64,000 bases of DNA from DATFQE01 sp963733845. GTDB lineage: Bacteria > Actinomycetota > Thermoleophilia > Gaiellales > Gaiellaceae. The position numbers and the translations under genes are program-made. The DNA lies in assembly GCA_963733845.1 (NCBI GenBank), contig CAVTEM010000012.1:124001-188000 (forward strand), read 5' to 3'. Shown piece by piece: positions 9,837 through 18,658 of this stretch; position 1 is the first letter of the stretch; the number at the start of each line of letters is the position of its first letter. A model generated the notes under the pieces. That model saw only the letters and a list, made by a program, of their open reading frames with translations, was not told the DNA's origin and made no database searches.

Positions 9837-11626
9837 GCCGCTTCGGGGTCGCGCCAGCCCATGCGCTCGAGCTCCTCGGCTTCGACCTTCGCCGGGTCGA
9901 GCTTGCGGAAGAGCGGCTTCGGCTCGCGCAACGCCTGACCCGGCGTCAACTCGCTGGGTGCCCACGAGCCGGCCCAGCTCGCGTAGTCGCCGGTAAGCAC
10001 GGTGTGCGTGTCGCCGTCGTCCTCGACCTCGCGGAACTCCAGCGGCCCTGCAATCGCACCCTCGTGGCCGAGCAGCTCGTGCAGTGTCTGGGAGCTGAAC
10101 GGCATGAAAGGCGTGAAGAGCGTCTTCAGGCTGTCCACGCAGCGCAGGCAGACGTAGAGCACGGTCGCCGCACGATCGCGGTCGCTCTCGAGCAGGGCCC
10201 ACGGCGCCTGGTCGTTGACGTAGACGTTGACGCGCCGTGCCAGCTGCATCGCCTCGCTGAGCGCCGCCTTGAAGCGGGCCGCCTCGACGTGGTCACCGAC
10301 GGTCGCGAAACCGCCCTCGACGCCGTCGATCAGCGCGCGATCCTCGTCGGTCAGCTCGCCGGGCTCGGGCACGGACCCGAAGTTGCGGTAAGCGCTCGTC
10401 AGCGTCCGGTTGACGAGGTTCCCCCACGTGGCGACGAGCTCGTCGTTGTTACGCCGCGCGAACTCGGCCCAGGTGAAGTCGGTGTCCTGCTGCTCGGGAC
10501 CTGCCGCCGTCAGGAAGTAGCGCAGCGCATCCGGGTCGTAGCGGCTCAGGAAGTCGCGGATAAGGATCCCGACGCCGCGGCTCGCCGAGGCCTTGCGGCT
10601 CTCCATCGTCAGGAACTCGCTGGCGACGACGTTGTACGGCAGCTGCAGCGGCCCGCGACCGGCGCCGTACTCACCGCCCTCCTCGTAGCCGAACAGGATG
10701 CTCGGCCAGATGACGGTGTGAAAGACGATGTTGTCCTTGCCCATGAAGTAGAAGTGGCGCGCCTCCGGGTTCTGCCACCACTCCCGCCAGGCATCTGGCC
10801 GGCCGACGACGGTCGCCCACTCGATCGCCGCAGAGAGGTAGCCGATCACCGCGTCGAACCAGACGTAGATCCGCTTGTTCGTGCCCTCGGCGTAGCCGGG
10901 CACCGGAATCGGCACGCCCCAGTCGAGGTCCCTCGTCACCGGTCGCGGTTTCAGGTCGCCGACGAAGCTGAGCGAGAAGTTGCGCACGTTCGTGCGCCAG
11001 TGCCGCTGGCCCTCGATCCACTCGGCCAGGCGTTCGGCGAACGCCGGCAGGTCGAGGAAGAGGTGCTTCGTCTCCCGGAACTCGGGCGTCGAGCCGTCGA
11101 TGCGCGAACGCGGATTGATCAGGTCGGTGGGGTCGAGCTGGTTGCCACAGTTGTCGCACTGGTCGCCCCGCGCGCCGTCATAGCCGCAGTGGGGGCAGGT
11201 GCCCTCGATGTAGCGGTCCGGCAGCGTCCGCCCGTCCGGCGAGAAGGCACCCATCATCGTCGCCTCGACGATGTAGCCCTTCTCGTGCAGGGTCCGGAAC
11301 AGGTCCTGCGTGACGCGATAGTGGTTGGGCGTCGTCGTGCGCGTGAACAGGTCGTACGACATTCCGAGGTCGCGCAGGTCTTCCCGGATCATCCGGCTGA
11401 AGTGATCAGCGGTCTCGCGCGGTGAGCGCCCTTCCTTGTCGGCGGCGACCATCACCGGCGTGCCGTGCTCGTCCGTGCCGCTGACCATCAACACGTCGTC
11501 GCCCTTGAGGCGGTGATAGCGGGCGAAGATGTCCGACGGGACGCCGAACCCGGCCACATGACCGATGTGACGGGGGCCTGCCGCATAGGGCCAGGCCACG
11601 GCTACGAGGATCTTCCGACGCGGCAT
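9833..11626 (-). CDS. metG: methionyl-tRNA synthetase
   Basis: 597 aa class I synthetase. HIGH motif as [10 protein letters not shown], then [10 protein letters not shown]; a four-Cys zinc knuckle in [29 protein letters not shown] in the catalytic core. The ATP-binding KMSKS loop reads RKASASRG, so the second lysine is lost and replaced by Ala. The protein ends after the anticodon-binding helical domain, with no C-terminal Trbp111-like domain. It overlaps tatD by 4 bp. The start codon lies 9 nt after the stop of the M23 protein. Confidence 0.96.
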   Translation of the reverse strand: MPRRKILVAVAWPYAAGPRHIGHVAGFGVPSDIFARYHRLKGDDVLMVSGTDEHGTPVMVAADKEGRSPRETADHFSRMIREDLRDLGMSYDLFTRTTTPNHYRVTQDLFRTLHEKGYIVEATMMGAFSPDGRTLPDRYIEGTCPHCGYDGARGDQCDNCGNQLDPTDLINPRSRIDGSTPEFRETKHLFLDLPAFAERLAEWIEGQRHWRTNVRNFSLSFVGDLKPRPVTRDLDWGVPIPVPGYAEGTNKRIYVWFDAVIGYLSAAIEWATVVGRPDAWREWWQNPEARHFYFMGKDNIVFHTVIWPSILFGYEEGGEYGAGRGPLQLPYNVVASEFLTMESRKASASRGVGILIRDFLSRYDPDALRYFLTAAGPEQQDTDFTWAEFARRNNDELVATWGNLVNRTLTSAYRNFGSVPEPGELTDEDRALIDGVEGGFATVGDHVEAARFKAALSEAMQLARRVNVYVNDQAPWALLESDRDRAATVLYVCLRCVDSLKTLFTPFMPFSSQTLHELLGHEGAIAGPLEFREVEDDGDTHTVLTGDYASWAGSWAPSELTPGQALREPKPLFRKLDPAKVEAEELERMGWRDPEAA

Positions 11627-11635
11627 CGCCGTCCA

Positions 11636-12715
11636 TCATACGAGCGGCGGCCGGCACCTCTGGAGCCGCGAACCGGCGGCGCGACCAGGCCGCGACTGCC
11701 AGCGCGAGCAGGGCGACTCGCAAGCGTCACGACAGCGACCGTGAGCGCGCCGGCCAACCCTGGTTCGGCGCCGTTGTCCGCCCGCTTCGAGCCGCGTGCG
11801 GAAGCAGCGCGCGGAACAGCGGAAGGCTCCCAATCCGGCTCGCGCCGGAGCCGCTCCGGAGCAGGCGGGACTGCTCGAGTCCGCGGAGCCGTCGACCGCG
11901 TGCGCGCCTGGGGCTGCGTCGGCCGCAGCCGAGGCCGGGACGGGGCACTCCGGCTCCGCGGCACCACCATCGCATCGCGCCGCGCGTCTCCCGGCCGACG
12001 CTCCGCCACGCCCCTCGCCGCCGACAGCGGCTGCCGGGCGTGTGTCTCGCGCGAACCGTGCCGGATGCGGTCCCGCGCAGGGGCCGGTGCCAGAGACGAA
12101 GGCACGGCGGCCTCGCCGGCCGCGGCCGGCGGGAGGCGTCGCGACCTGCACCGGCGTGGGCGCCACCGGCGGCGGTGCCGCGGCCCGGCCGGCGTCCGCC
12201 GGGGGAGTGGGAGCGGGCGCCGGAACGGGCGCGGACACGGGGCGCGCGGGCAGGAGCTCCAGCGGGTCGACGTAGCCGTCGGGCGCGGCGGTCCGGCGGA
12301 TGCCGAGGTGGACGTAGGGCACGTCGTGCTCGGCCTCTCCGCTCGACCCCAGCGTCCCGAGCCGGTCGCCCTCGCCGACGATCGCGCCACGCGCCACGTC
12401 GACCGAGCCGAGATGGAGCAGCGTGAGCGTGAATCCGTCTGCGGTCTCGATCGTGACCGAGCGGCCGTGCAGTGGCAGCGTGCCCGCGAACCGAGCCACT
12501 CCTGCGGCGGGTGAGAGCACGGGCTCGCCCAGGGAGCCGGCGAGATCGACGCCGCGGTGTTGGCCCGCCGCGTACTCGTCGGGCACGACCGTGAAGGGCC
12601 GCAGCACGGCGCCGGAAGCGGGCCAGCTCCAAGCGATCGCGGAGGGACAGCAGGTGAGTGCGTACGCCAGGGCTGCGGCCGCGCAGGCAGCCTTGGTTGT
12701 CAAGCAAGCCAACAT
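11636..12715 (-). CDS. M23/LytM-domain protein, secreted; C-terminal part probably frameshifted
   Basis: Start ATG 12715. Signal peptide (residues about 1-27), then a LytM domain: HRGVDLAG supplies the HxxxD half of the zinc site and LLHLGSV the middle His, but the normal HxH reads YVH (VPYVHLGIRR), so one ligand is missing and activity is doubtful. After about residue 195 this frame becomes Cys/Arg-rich and unlike a protein. Another frame reads a Pro/Ala/Arg linker and then a hydrophobic segment (LAGALTVAVVTL; VALLALAVAAWSRRRF in a third frame), which looks like the true C-terminal membrane anchor. Likely one or two indels. Confidence 0.6.
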   Translation of the reverse strand: MLACLTTKAACAAAALAYALTCCPSAIAWSWPASGAVLRPFTVVPDEYAAGQHRGVDLAGSLGEPVLSPAAGVARFAGTLPLHGRSVTIETADGFTLTLLHLGSVDVARGAIVGEGDRLGTLGSSGEAEHDVPYVHLGIRRTAAPDGYVDPLELLPARPVSAPVPAPAPTPPADAGRAAAPPPVAPTPVQVATPPAGRGRRGRRAFVSGTGPCAGPHPARFARDTRPAAAVGGEGRGGASAGRRAARCDGGAAEPECPVPASAAADAAPGAHAVDGSADSSSPACSGAAPARAGLGAFRCSARCFRTRLEAGGQRRRTRVGRRAHGRCRDACESPCSRWQSRPGRAAGSRLQRCRPPLV

Positions 12716-12724
12716 GCCCGGGCA

Positions 12725-12753
12725 CACTTAGCGAGCGAGCCGGCTGTTGTCAA
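12725..12753 (-). promoter_or_regulatory. promoter of the M23 gene (-35 and -10)
   Basis: Perfect TTGACA (12748-12753), a 17-bp spacer, then TAAGTG (12725-12730), 9 nt from ATG 12715. This gives a near-leaderless transcript and supports the downstream ATG over the GTG at 12727. Confidence 0.55.
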
Positions 12754-12759
12754 ATTGGT

Positions 12760-13563
12760 TTACAGAGAGCCGCCGTAGAGCCGGTTCCGAGGCACACCGG
12801 TCAGACGCGACACCACGTCGGCCGCTGCCCGGCGCGGCGTTCCGGCGGCGAGGAGCTCGGCCATCGCCGCCAGCGCGGCCGCCTCGTCGCCGGACGCTGC
12901 GCCGCCCCCGATCACCACGGTGATCTCGCCCTTCGGAGCCTCGCGGAACCGGTCGGCGAGCTCCGACGCGGTCCCGCGCGCGACCTCCTCGAAGCGCTTG
13001 GTCAGCTCACGACACACGGCGACCCGGCGCCCGGGGTCGACCGCCGCGAGACTCGCCAGCGTGGCCGGAAGCCGCTGGGGCGACTCGAAGCCGATGGCCG
13101 CGTGCGCCCAGCCGCCCAGCTCCTCCCAGAGCGCTCTCAGCGCCTCGCGGCCACGCGGGAAGTAGCCCAGGAACCGGTACTGCTCGCCCACGAGGCCGCT
13201 GGCCACGAGCGCGGTCTCGACCGCGCTCGGGCCTGGCAGCACGGTCACCGGCAGCCCTGCGTCGAGCGCGGCGGCTACGAGCCTCGCTCCGGGGTCGTTG
13301 ATCCCGGGTAGGCCGGCGTCACTGGCGAGCGCGATCCGCTCGCCCTCGCGGAGGCGCGGCAGAAGCTCCGCGGAGCGCCGGGCCTCGTTGTGGCGGTGGT
13401 AGCTCAACAACCGCCGCGCCTTGATGCCGTGGCGGTCGAGGAGGATGCGCGTCCGCCTCGTGTCCTCGCACAGTACGACGTCGGCGTCCCGCAACTCGGC
13501 CAGAACCCGGAGCGTGACGTCGTCGAGGTTGCCGATCGGAGTGGCGCAGACGGCGAGCGGCAC
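12760..13563 (-). CDS. rsmI: 16S rRNA (cytidine1402-2'-O)-methyltransferase
   Basis: 267 aa, start GTG 13563. SAM-dependent tetrapyrrole-methylase-fold enzyme that modifies C1402 in the decoding centre. Motifs: CATPIGNLDDVTLR, CEDTRRTRILLDRHGI, SDAGLPGINDPG and VLPGPSAVETAL, all in the family order. The length is normal. The gene starts 4 bp after the glucokinase stop. RsmI near metG/tatD is common in actinobacteria. Confidence 0.95.
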   Translation of the reverse strand: MPLAVCATPIGNLDDVTLRVLAELRDADVVLCEDTRRTRILLDRHGIKARRLLSYHRHNEARRSAELLPRLREGERIALASDAGLPGINDPGARLVAAALDAGLPVTVLPGPSAVETALVASGLVGEQYRFLGYFPRGREALRALWEELGGWAHAAIGFESPQRLPATLASLAAVDPGRRVAVCRELTKRFEEVARGTASELADRFREAPKGEITVVIGGGAASGDEAAALAAMAELLAAGTPRRAAADVVSRLTGVPRNRLYGGSL

Positions 13564-13566
13564 CGC

Positions 13567-14481
13567 TCAGGCGGCGTCGAGCGCCTCGAAGGCCACGAAC
13601 CCCGCACCGACGAGGCCGGCGTCGGTCCCGAGCTCGGCCGGCACCACGCGCACGAGCTCTCGACCCGGAGAGCGCGCCTCCCGCCGCATCACCTCGCGGG
13701 CGGGCTCGAGCAGGTACTCGTCGGCGGCTTCGCCCCACCCGCCTCCGACCACGATCGCCTCGGGGTTGAAGATGTTGACGAGAGAGCCCATCGTCGCGCC
13801 GAGGCGCCTCGCGATCCCGTCGAGCAGCTCCAGCGCAGCAGGGTCGCCGCCGGCAGCTCGCTCGATCAGGGCGTGCGAGTCCGCGCCCTGGCCGAAGGCC
13901 GCCGCCGCGTCCCGACTCGCGGCCCCTCCCGTCGCGTACGCCTCGATGTGACCGCGGCCGGTGCAGTTCCCCGGGCAGGGTCGGCCGTCGAACTCGACGA
14001 CGACGTGGCCGAGCTCGGCGGCCGCGCCGACTGCTCCGCGATATGGCCGGCCGTCGAGGATCAGGCCGCCGCCCACGCCGGTGCCGAGCGTGAGCATGAC
14101 CATGTGCTGCGTGCCGCGGCCGGCGCCGACGTGCCACTCGGCGATCGCGGCAGCGTTGGCGTCGTTGTCGATCCCGACCGGGAGCGAGAACCGCTCGGCG
14201 AAGCGCTCGCGAAAGGGCACGCCGGAGAGCGGGATGTTCACCGACTCGACCGCCTCGCCCGTGCGCTGGTCGATCGTCGACGGGAGCCCGAAGCCGAGCG
14301 CGTGCACGTCGTCGTCCAACACCGACTCGACCAGCTCCTCCAGAGCCTCGAGCAGGTCGGCCTCGGAGGACGTGGGCGTGTCCAGCTCCCGGCGGCGACC
14401 CACGGTGCCTTCTCGGCTCACCACTCCCGCGAGCGCCTTCGTGCCGCCCACGTCGACCCCGATCACGAGCGGCTCCGGCAC
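13567..14481 (-). CDS. ROK family glucokinase
   Basis: 304 aa. ATP-dependent sugar kinase, probably glucose to glucose 6-phosphate. N-terminal phosphate loop VIGVDVGGTKALAGV; catalytic GIDNDANAAAIAE; LTLGTGVGGGLI. The ROK zinc motif is atypical: PCPGNCTGRGHIE keeps two Cys but replaces the last Cys of the usual CxCGxxGCxE pattern with His. Start GTG 14481. It is divergent from the LCP gene across 26 bp, where TACCAT and TATGGT on opposite strands could act as overlapping -10 boxes. Confidence 0.9.
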   Translation of the reverse strand: MPEPLVIGVDVGGTKALAGVVSREGTVGRRRELDTPTSSEADLLEALEELVESVLDDDVHALGFGLPSTIDQRTGEAVESVNIPLSGVPFRERFAERFSLPVGIDNDANAAAIAEWHVGAGRGTQHMVMLTLGTGVGGGLILDGRPYRGAVGAAAELGHVVVEFDGRPCPGNCTGRGHIEAYATGGAASRDAAAAFGQGADSHALIERAAGGDPAALELLDGIARRLGATMGSLVNIFNPEAIVVGGGWGEAADEYLLEPAREVMRREARSPGRELVRVVPAELGTDAGLVGAGFVAFEALDAA

Positions 14482-14507
14482 GTCGGCTGGCTACCATACC
14501 GCGCCGA

Positions 14508-15695
14508 ATGGCGGACGGAGAAAAGCCCTATCGCCGCTATCGCGGCGGGCGCGTCCGCGGCGGGGTCCCGACCCTCGAGCGCCCCCGGGCCGGCGGTCGT
14601 GACCTTGCCGGCGGCGCGCGGCGAGACCGGTCGAGGCCGGACGCACCGAAACGGCGGCGCCAGATCCGTATCACGCGCAAGCGGGCAATCCTCAGCACGA
14701 TCCTGATCGGAATCCTGTTGTTCGTCGTGTGGGCGGTCGCCAGCTGGCTCGCGTTCGACCGGGGCGTCGAGGAAGCGAACCAGCGCCTCAGCCCGCGCGC
14801 CCGCGCTGCCCTCGTCCCCCACGAGGGGCTGCTGATGTCGCGGCCGACGGTGACGCTCCTGATGGGCACCGACCACGCCGACAGGGCCGACCGGGCGGAT
14901 GCGAACCGCTCCGACTCGATCATGCTCGTGCGCACCGACCCGAAGAAGCACCGGATCACGTACCTGTCCATCCCCCGCGACCTGCGCGTGGACATTCCCG
15001 GGGAGGGAACCGCGAAGATCAACGCCGCCTTCGCGATCGGAGGCCCCGCGCTCGCGATGCGGACGATCACGGCGGTGACCGGCATCGAGATCAACCACGT
15101 CGCGTTGGTCGACTTCAACTCGTTCCGCGACCTGATCGACGAGCTCGGCGGCGTCACGGTCAACGTTCCGGCGCCGATCGTCTCCAACCGCTTCGACTGC
15201 CCCTTCCCGACCGACTCCCAGTGTCAACGCTGGCAGGGCTGGCGGTTCGCGAAGGGGGAGCAGACGATGAACGGGCGGCGCGCCCTGATCTACTCGCGCA
15301 TCCGCGAGAACCGGCTGAATCCCGCCGAGAACGACCTCACGCGGGGCGAGCGCCAGCAGGCGGTCGTGCAGGCGATCGGCGACAAGCTGACGAGCCCCGG
15401 AACGCTGCTCAAGCTCCCGTTCGTGGGCGACGACCTGCTGAAGCCGCTCGCCACCGACCTCACCTCCGGCCAGTTCCTCCAGCTCGCCTGGCTGAAGGTC
15501 CGAGCGCCCGAAGACCGCACGCTGCACTGCCGACTCGGCGGTACGGCCTCGTTTGTCGGCGGCGAGTCGTTCATCATCGGCAGCGAGGAGAATCGGAACG
15601 TGATCGCGATGTTCTCTGGACGCGCCGCGGCACAGCCGCCGCTGCCGGGCTCGGGCCCCTTCGGCCCCGGCTGCGTGATCGGGAAGCGGGGCTAA
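14508..15695 (+). CDS. LytR-CpsA-Psr (LCP) family phosphotransferase
   Basis: 395 aa. A basic cytoplasmic N-terminus (about 55 residues) and one membrane helix (ILSTILIGILLFVVWAVASW) lead into the extracytoplasmic LCP domain: SDSIMLVRTDP, SIPRDLRVDI and NHVALVDF, with the catalytic Arg cluster YSRIRENRLNPAENDLTRGE. LCP enzymes attach undecaprenyl-linked glycopolymers to peptidoglycan. The C-terminal part has a likely disulfide pair (LHCRLGG and GPGCVIG). The stop codon abuts the next gene's ATG. Confidence 0.92.
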   Translation: MADGEKPYRRYRGGRVRGGVPTLERPRAGGRDLAGGARRDRSRPDAPKRRRQIRITRKRAILSTILIGILLFVVWAVASWLAFDRGVEEANQRLSPRARAALVPHEGLLMSRPTVTLLMGTDHADRADRADANRSDSIMLVRTDPKKHRITYLSIPRDLRVDIPGEGTAKINAAFAIGGPALAMRTITAVTGIEINHVALVDFNSFRDLIDELGGVTVNVPAPIVSNRFDCPFPTDSQCQRWQGWRFAKGEQTMNGRRALIYSRIRENRLNPAENDLTRGERQQAVVQAIGDKLTSPGTLLKLPFVGDDLLKPLATDLTSGQFLQLAWLKVRAPEDRTLHCRLGGTASFVGGESFIIGSEENRNVIAMFSGRAAAQPPLPGSGPFGPGCVIGKRG

Positions 15696-15962
15696 ATGGG
15701 TTTTTTCTCCTGGATCCTGTTCGGCCTGATCGCCGGAGCGGTCGCGCGCATGGTCATCCCGGGCAAGCAGGCGATGGGGTGTCTGGGGACGCTTGCGGTC
15801 GGCCTCGTCGGAGCACTGATCGGCGGGTTCGTCGGCGGGCTGATCTTCGATCAGGACATCGAGTTCGGCTGGGACCTGGGCCCGTTCCTGCTGGCAGTCG
15901 GCGGCGCTATCGCGCTCCTCCTGCTGTTCCAGCTCACGGCGTCACGCACACGCCGCTGGTAG
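15696..15962 (+). CDS. GlsB/YeaQ/YmgE family membrane protein
   Basis: 88 aa with three hydrophobic segments. It carries the family's Gly-rich signature: IAGAVARMVIPGKQAMGCLG, then VGALIGGFVGGLI. These small 'transglycosylase-associated' proteins are stress-linked membrane proteins of unknown biochemical role. It begins directly after the LCP stop codon (no gap), so the two are co-transcribed and probably translationally coupled. Confidence 0.88.
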   Translation: MGFFSWILFGLIAGAVARMVIPGKQAMGCLGTLAVGLVGALIGGFVGGLIFDQDIEFGWDLGPFLLAVGGAIALLLLFQLTASRTRRW

Positions 15963-15969
15963 CCCGAGC

Positions 15970-16257
15970 TCAGTCGGACGACTTCGAGGTCTCCGGCTTC
16001 TTCGGCTCCGGCTTCGACTCGGCCGGCTTGGAGTCGTCGCTCGAGGCGCCGCCGTCGGTGTCCTTCGCCGACTTGCGCGAGCGTCCGTAGTCGGTCGAAT
16101 AGAAGCCCGAGCCCTTGAAGTGGACGGCCACCGGATAGAGAACCCTCTCCAGAGGCTTCGCGTCGCAGGTCGGGCACGCTTCGGGCGGAGGATCGCCCAT
16201 GCGCTGGAACAGCTCGAAGACATGCCCGTTCGGGCAGCGATACTCGTAGATCGGCAC
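15970..16257 (-). CDS. FmdB-like zinc-ribbon protein
   Basis: 95 aa, start GTG 16257. Begins PIYEYRCPNGHVFELFQ and continues EACPTCDAKPLERVL; the zinc ligands would be Cys (RCPNGH, with His instead of the usual second Cys) and CPTC. The C-terminal 35 residues are a charged low-complexity tail (Ser/Lys/Glu/Pro). It is a regulator-like protein of unknown target. A TAGCTT hexamer 6 nt upstream of the start suggests leaderless transcription, divergent from the GT39-like gene at 16273. Confidence 0.88.
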   Translation of the reverse strand: MPIYEYRCPNGHVFELFQRMGDPPPEACPTCDAKPLERVLYPVAVHFKGSGFYSTDYGRSRKSAKDTDGGASSDDSKPAESKPEPKKPETSKSSD

Positions 16258-16263
16258 CGGCGA

Positions 16264-16269
16264 AAGCTA
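16264..16269 (-). promoter_or_regulatory. -10 element of leaderless promoter
   Basis: TAGCTT ends 6 nt upstream of GTG 16257 of the FmdB-like gene. Confidence 0.5.
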
Positions 16270-16272
16270 GCA

Positions 16273-17679
16273 ATGAACAAGGATCGCAAGCTCCTGGCAT
16301 TCGGCACCGGACTGTGCGTCGCCGTCGTCGGCGCCTTCGGCGTCTCGCGCCTCTCCGCGTACCCGCCGCACGAGGACGAGACGCTCGCGCTCTTCGTCGG
16401 GCGCGACTCGTTCGGCGGGATGCTCGACACCGTGCTCACCGAGCGGGGCGGGGCGCCGTTCCACTACGTCGTCGCCTGGATCGTCGTCCATCTCGGGGGT
16501 GGCCTCGACGCGCTGCGGCTGGTCTCGCTCGTCTGTGCCCTGGCGTCGATTCCGCTGATCGCCGCGCTCTCGGCGCGCCTCGTCGGTCCAACGCGAGCGC
16601 TGGCGGCGACCGTGCTGGCCAGTACGACCTGGGTCTTCCTCTTCCACGCCGTCTTCGGCCGCATGTACGCCCTGTTCCTGCTCACGGCCACCGCGTCGTT
16701 CCTCGCGCTCGTGGCCCGCCGCTGGGGCTGGTGGTCGGTTGCCACGCTCGCCGCGCTCGCAGCCCATCCGTACGGCGTCCTCCTGCTCGCTGCGCAGCTC
16801 GCATACCTGCTCGTGGCCCGCACCCGGGCGGCGTTGCCCTGGGCGGCAGTCGTGATCTGCGCAGCAGCGCCGCTCTGGTACGCGTATGTCGTGCTCGCCG
16901 GCCGCTACGGCGAGGGGGACGGTCCGAAGTCCGGAGGCCACTATGTGCGCGAGGCCGCCGGCGACCTGACCTCCGGATACCTGCCCGTGCTCGCGGTGGC
17001 CGTGGTCCTCGCACTCGTCGGTTTCACGCGCGTGCGCTTTCGGCCGCTCGTGGCCTGCACTCTCGGGGCCGCCGTGCTGGCACTCGTCCTGGCGCAGGTG
17101 ACGGACGCGTCGCCGGAGTCGCGCCACCTGGTCTTCCTGCTGCCGTTCGTCGCCGCCCTCGTGGCGGGCGGGCTCCCGCGTCGAGCGGTGTTCGCCGTCC
17201 CGCTCGTCGCCGGCCTCGTCGTCTGCGAGCTCGCCTGGGCGTGGCACCGTACGCCCGCGCTCTTCGAGGGCGAGCCCACCGCGTCGCGGGTGGCCAGGGA
17301 CGATGCGGCCGCCTGGCTCGCCGACACCGCCCGCCCGGGCGACATCCTCCACGGCTATCACCCCGTCTTCCTGGCCGCGTGGGAGCGGAATCGGTCGTTT
17401 CCGCGCCGGGTCGTTCCGCGCGCCGACGCGAAGCTCGCGCTCGAGGAGCTTGCCGTCACGCCTCCGGGTCGCGGCGTGTGGGTGATCGAGGACGGTGCGG
17501 CGCCTTCAGGGCTCGAAAGCCGCCGCTTCGGCTCGTGGACGATCGTGCGAGCAGAAACGGGCTCGGCCGGCCGCTACCTCGACGTGGCCGAGAGCCTCCT
17601 GTCGGGCATCGACCTCGAGACCGTGCGCGAGGCCCGTCGCCGCTACGAACGCGAGTCGCGCTCCACGGCCTCGCGATAG
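16273..17679 (+). CDS. GT39/ArnT-like glycosyltransferase, integral membrane (copy 2)
   Basis: 468 aa from ATG 16273. About ten hydrophobic segments. The GT-C acidic motif is in the first outer loop (PPHEDETLALF), then LTERGGAPFHYVV and VFGRMYALFLL. It aligns with the protein at 877-2517 through the first 150 residues (GGAP.H.VVA, FGRMYAL, HPYGV) and in the closing region (LDVAESLLSG against the LDAYLERNRR end). It probably decorates a cell-surface glycan. The last 37 bp overlap the convergent small gene 17643-17840. Confidence 0.82.
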   Translation: MNKDRKLLAFGTGLCVAVVGAFGVSRLSAYPPHEDETLALFVGRDSFGGMLDTVLTERGGAPFHYVVAWIVVHLGGGLDALRLVSLVCALASIPLIAALSARLVGPTRALAATVLASTTWVFLFHAVFGRMYALFLLTATASFLALVARRWGWWSVATLAALAAHPYGVLLLAAQLAYLLVARTRAALPWAAVVICAAAPLWYAYVVLAGRYGEGDGPKSGGHYVREAAGDLTSGYLPVLAVAVVLALVGFTRVRFRPLVACTLGAAVLALVLAQVTDASPESRHLVFLLPFVAALVAGGLPRRAVFAVPLVAGLVVCELAWAWHRTPALFEGEPTASRVARDDAAAWLADTARPGDILHGYHPVFLAAWERNRSFPRRVVPRADAKLALEELAVTPPGRGVWVIEDGAAPSGLESRRFGSWTIVRAETGSAGRYLDVAESLLSGIDLETVREARRRYERESRSTASR

Positions 17680-17840
17680 CAGGGTGCGCCCTCGAACGCC
17701 CTCAGCCCGGGCGGCTCGGCGCGGCGGGCGCGGCGGCGCCGCCTCCGCGCGGTGGCGATCGCGGCGGAGGCCCCGAGCACGCCGCCGATGAGCAGCGAGC
17801 GCAGACGATCGCTCTGGCCTTCTCGGTCCATGGGAGGCAT
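17643..17840 (-). CDS. small single-helix membrane protein
   Basis: 65 aa from ATG 17840 (GAGGG 6 nt upstream); ATG 17831 is an alternative. One short hydrophobic segment (LRSLLIGGVLGASAAIATA) is followed by a run of arginines and a hydrophilic tail ending CYREAVERDSRS. This is the layout of a tail-in anchored protein. Unknown function. Its start nearly abuts the start of the divergent sugar kinase, leaving no normal promoter space, so the call is moderate. Confidence 0.55.
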   Translation of the reverse strand: MPPMDREGQSDRLRSLLIGGVLGASAAIATARRRRRRARRAEPPGLRAFEGAPCYREAVERDSRS

Positions 17841-17851
17841 TGTGGACCCTC

Positions 17852-18658
17852 GTGCCCGTCTGCACCCTCGGAGACCTGCTCCTCGACGTGATCGTCCGGC
17901 TGGACGCGCCGATCGCCGACGGTGACGACACGAACGCCGAGACTCGCATCGGGCCGGGCGGCCAGGCCGCGAACGTCGCCGCCTGGATCGCCGAGCTTGG
18001 CGCGGAGGCCCGCTTCGTCGGGAAACGCGCAGACGACGCCGCCGGGCGGCTGCTCGAGGACGAGCTGCGCGGCCGCGGCGTCGACCTCGCCGGCCCCGTC
18101 GTCGAGGGCAGGAACGGCGTCGTCGTCTCGCTCGTCGGGCCCGACGGCGGCCGCACGATGGCCTCCGACCCCGGAGTCTCACCTCTGCTCGGCGCGTGGG
18201 AGCTCGAGATGCGCTGGTTCCGCGATTGCTCCTGGCTGCACCTCTCGGGCTACTCACTGCTCCGCTCGCCCATCGACGAGGCAGGGGCCAAGGCCGCCGG
18301 CGCCGTGCGCGCACTGGGCGGAAAGGTCAGCGTCGACCTCGCCCCCGCCGGCCTGTTGAGCGCCTACGGCCCGGAGCTCCTTGCGACTCGGCTCCGGCTG
18401 CTCGACGCGGATATCGTCTTCGCGAACGAGGAGGAGGTCGCGGCGATGGGTGGCGAGGTGCCCGCGCGGACGCTCGTGCGCAAGCGCGGCGCGGAGGGGA
18501 TCGTCGTCGACGGGGAGGCATTCCCCGCGGTTGCGACTCAGGTCGTCGACTCGACCGGTGCCGGCGACGCCCTCGCCGCGGGCTACATCGTCGGCGGCGC
18601 CGAGCTCGCGCTCCAGACGGCGGCACGCTGCGTCGCGCAGCTCGGGGCGATGCCGTGA
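17852..18658 (+). CDS. psuK: PfkB-family kinase, probable pseudouridine kinase
   Basis: 268 aa from GTG 17852; TTG 17840 is an alternative that adds 4 residues. Ribokinase fold: substrate motif RIGPGGQAANVAAWIAELG near the N-terminus and the anion-hole/catalytic DSTGAGDALAAGY near the C-terminus. The stop overlaps the start of psuG by 4 bp (GTGA), so the substrate is most likely pseudouridine, phosphorylated to pseudouridine 5'-phosphate for the next enzyme. By sequence alone another nucleoside or sugar is possible. Confidence 0.82.
   Translation: MPVCTLGDLLLDVIVRLDAPIADGDDTNAETRIGPGGQAANVAAWIAELGAEARFVGKRADDAAGRLLEDELRGRGVDLAGPVVEGRNGVVVSLVGPDGGRTMASDPGVSPLLGAWELEMRWFRDCSWLHLSGYSLLRSPIDEAGAKAAGAVRALGGKVSVDLAPAGLLSAYGPELLATRLRLLDADIVFANEEEVAAMGGEVPARTLVRKRGAEGIVVDGEAFPAVATQVVDSTGAGDALAAGYIVGGAELALQTAARCVAQLGAMP

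Noticed and set aside
16120..16272. Upstream extension of the second GT39-like protein (about 51 extra codons)
   Set aside because: It overlaps the FmdB-like gene in antisense and lacks family similarity; ATG 16273 starts right before the first membrane helix.
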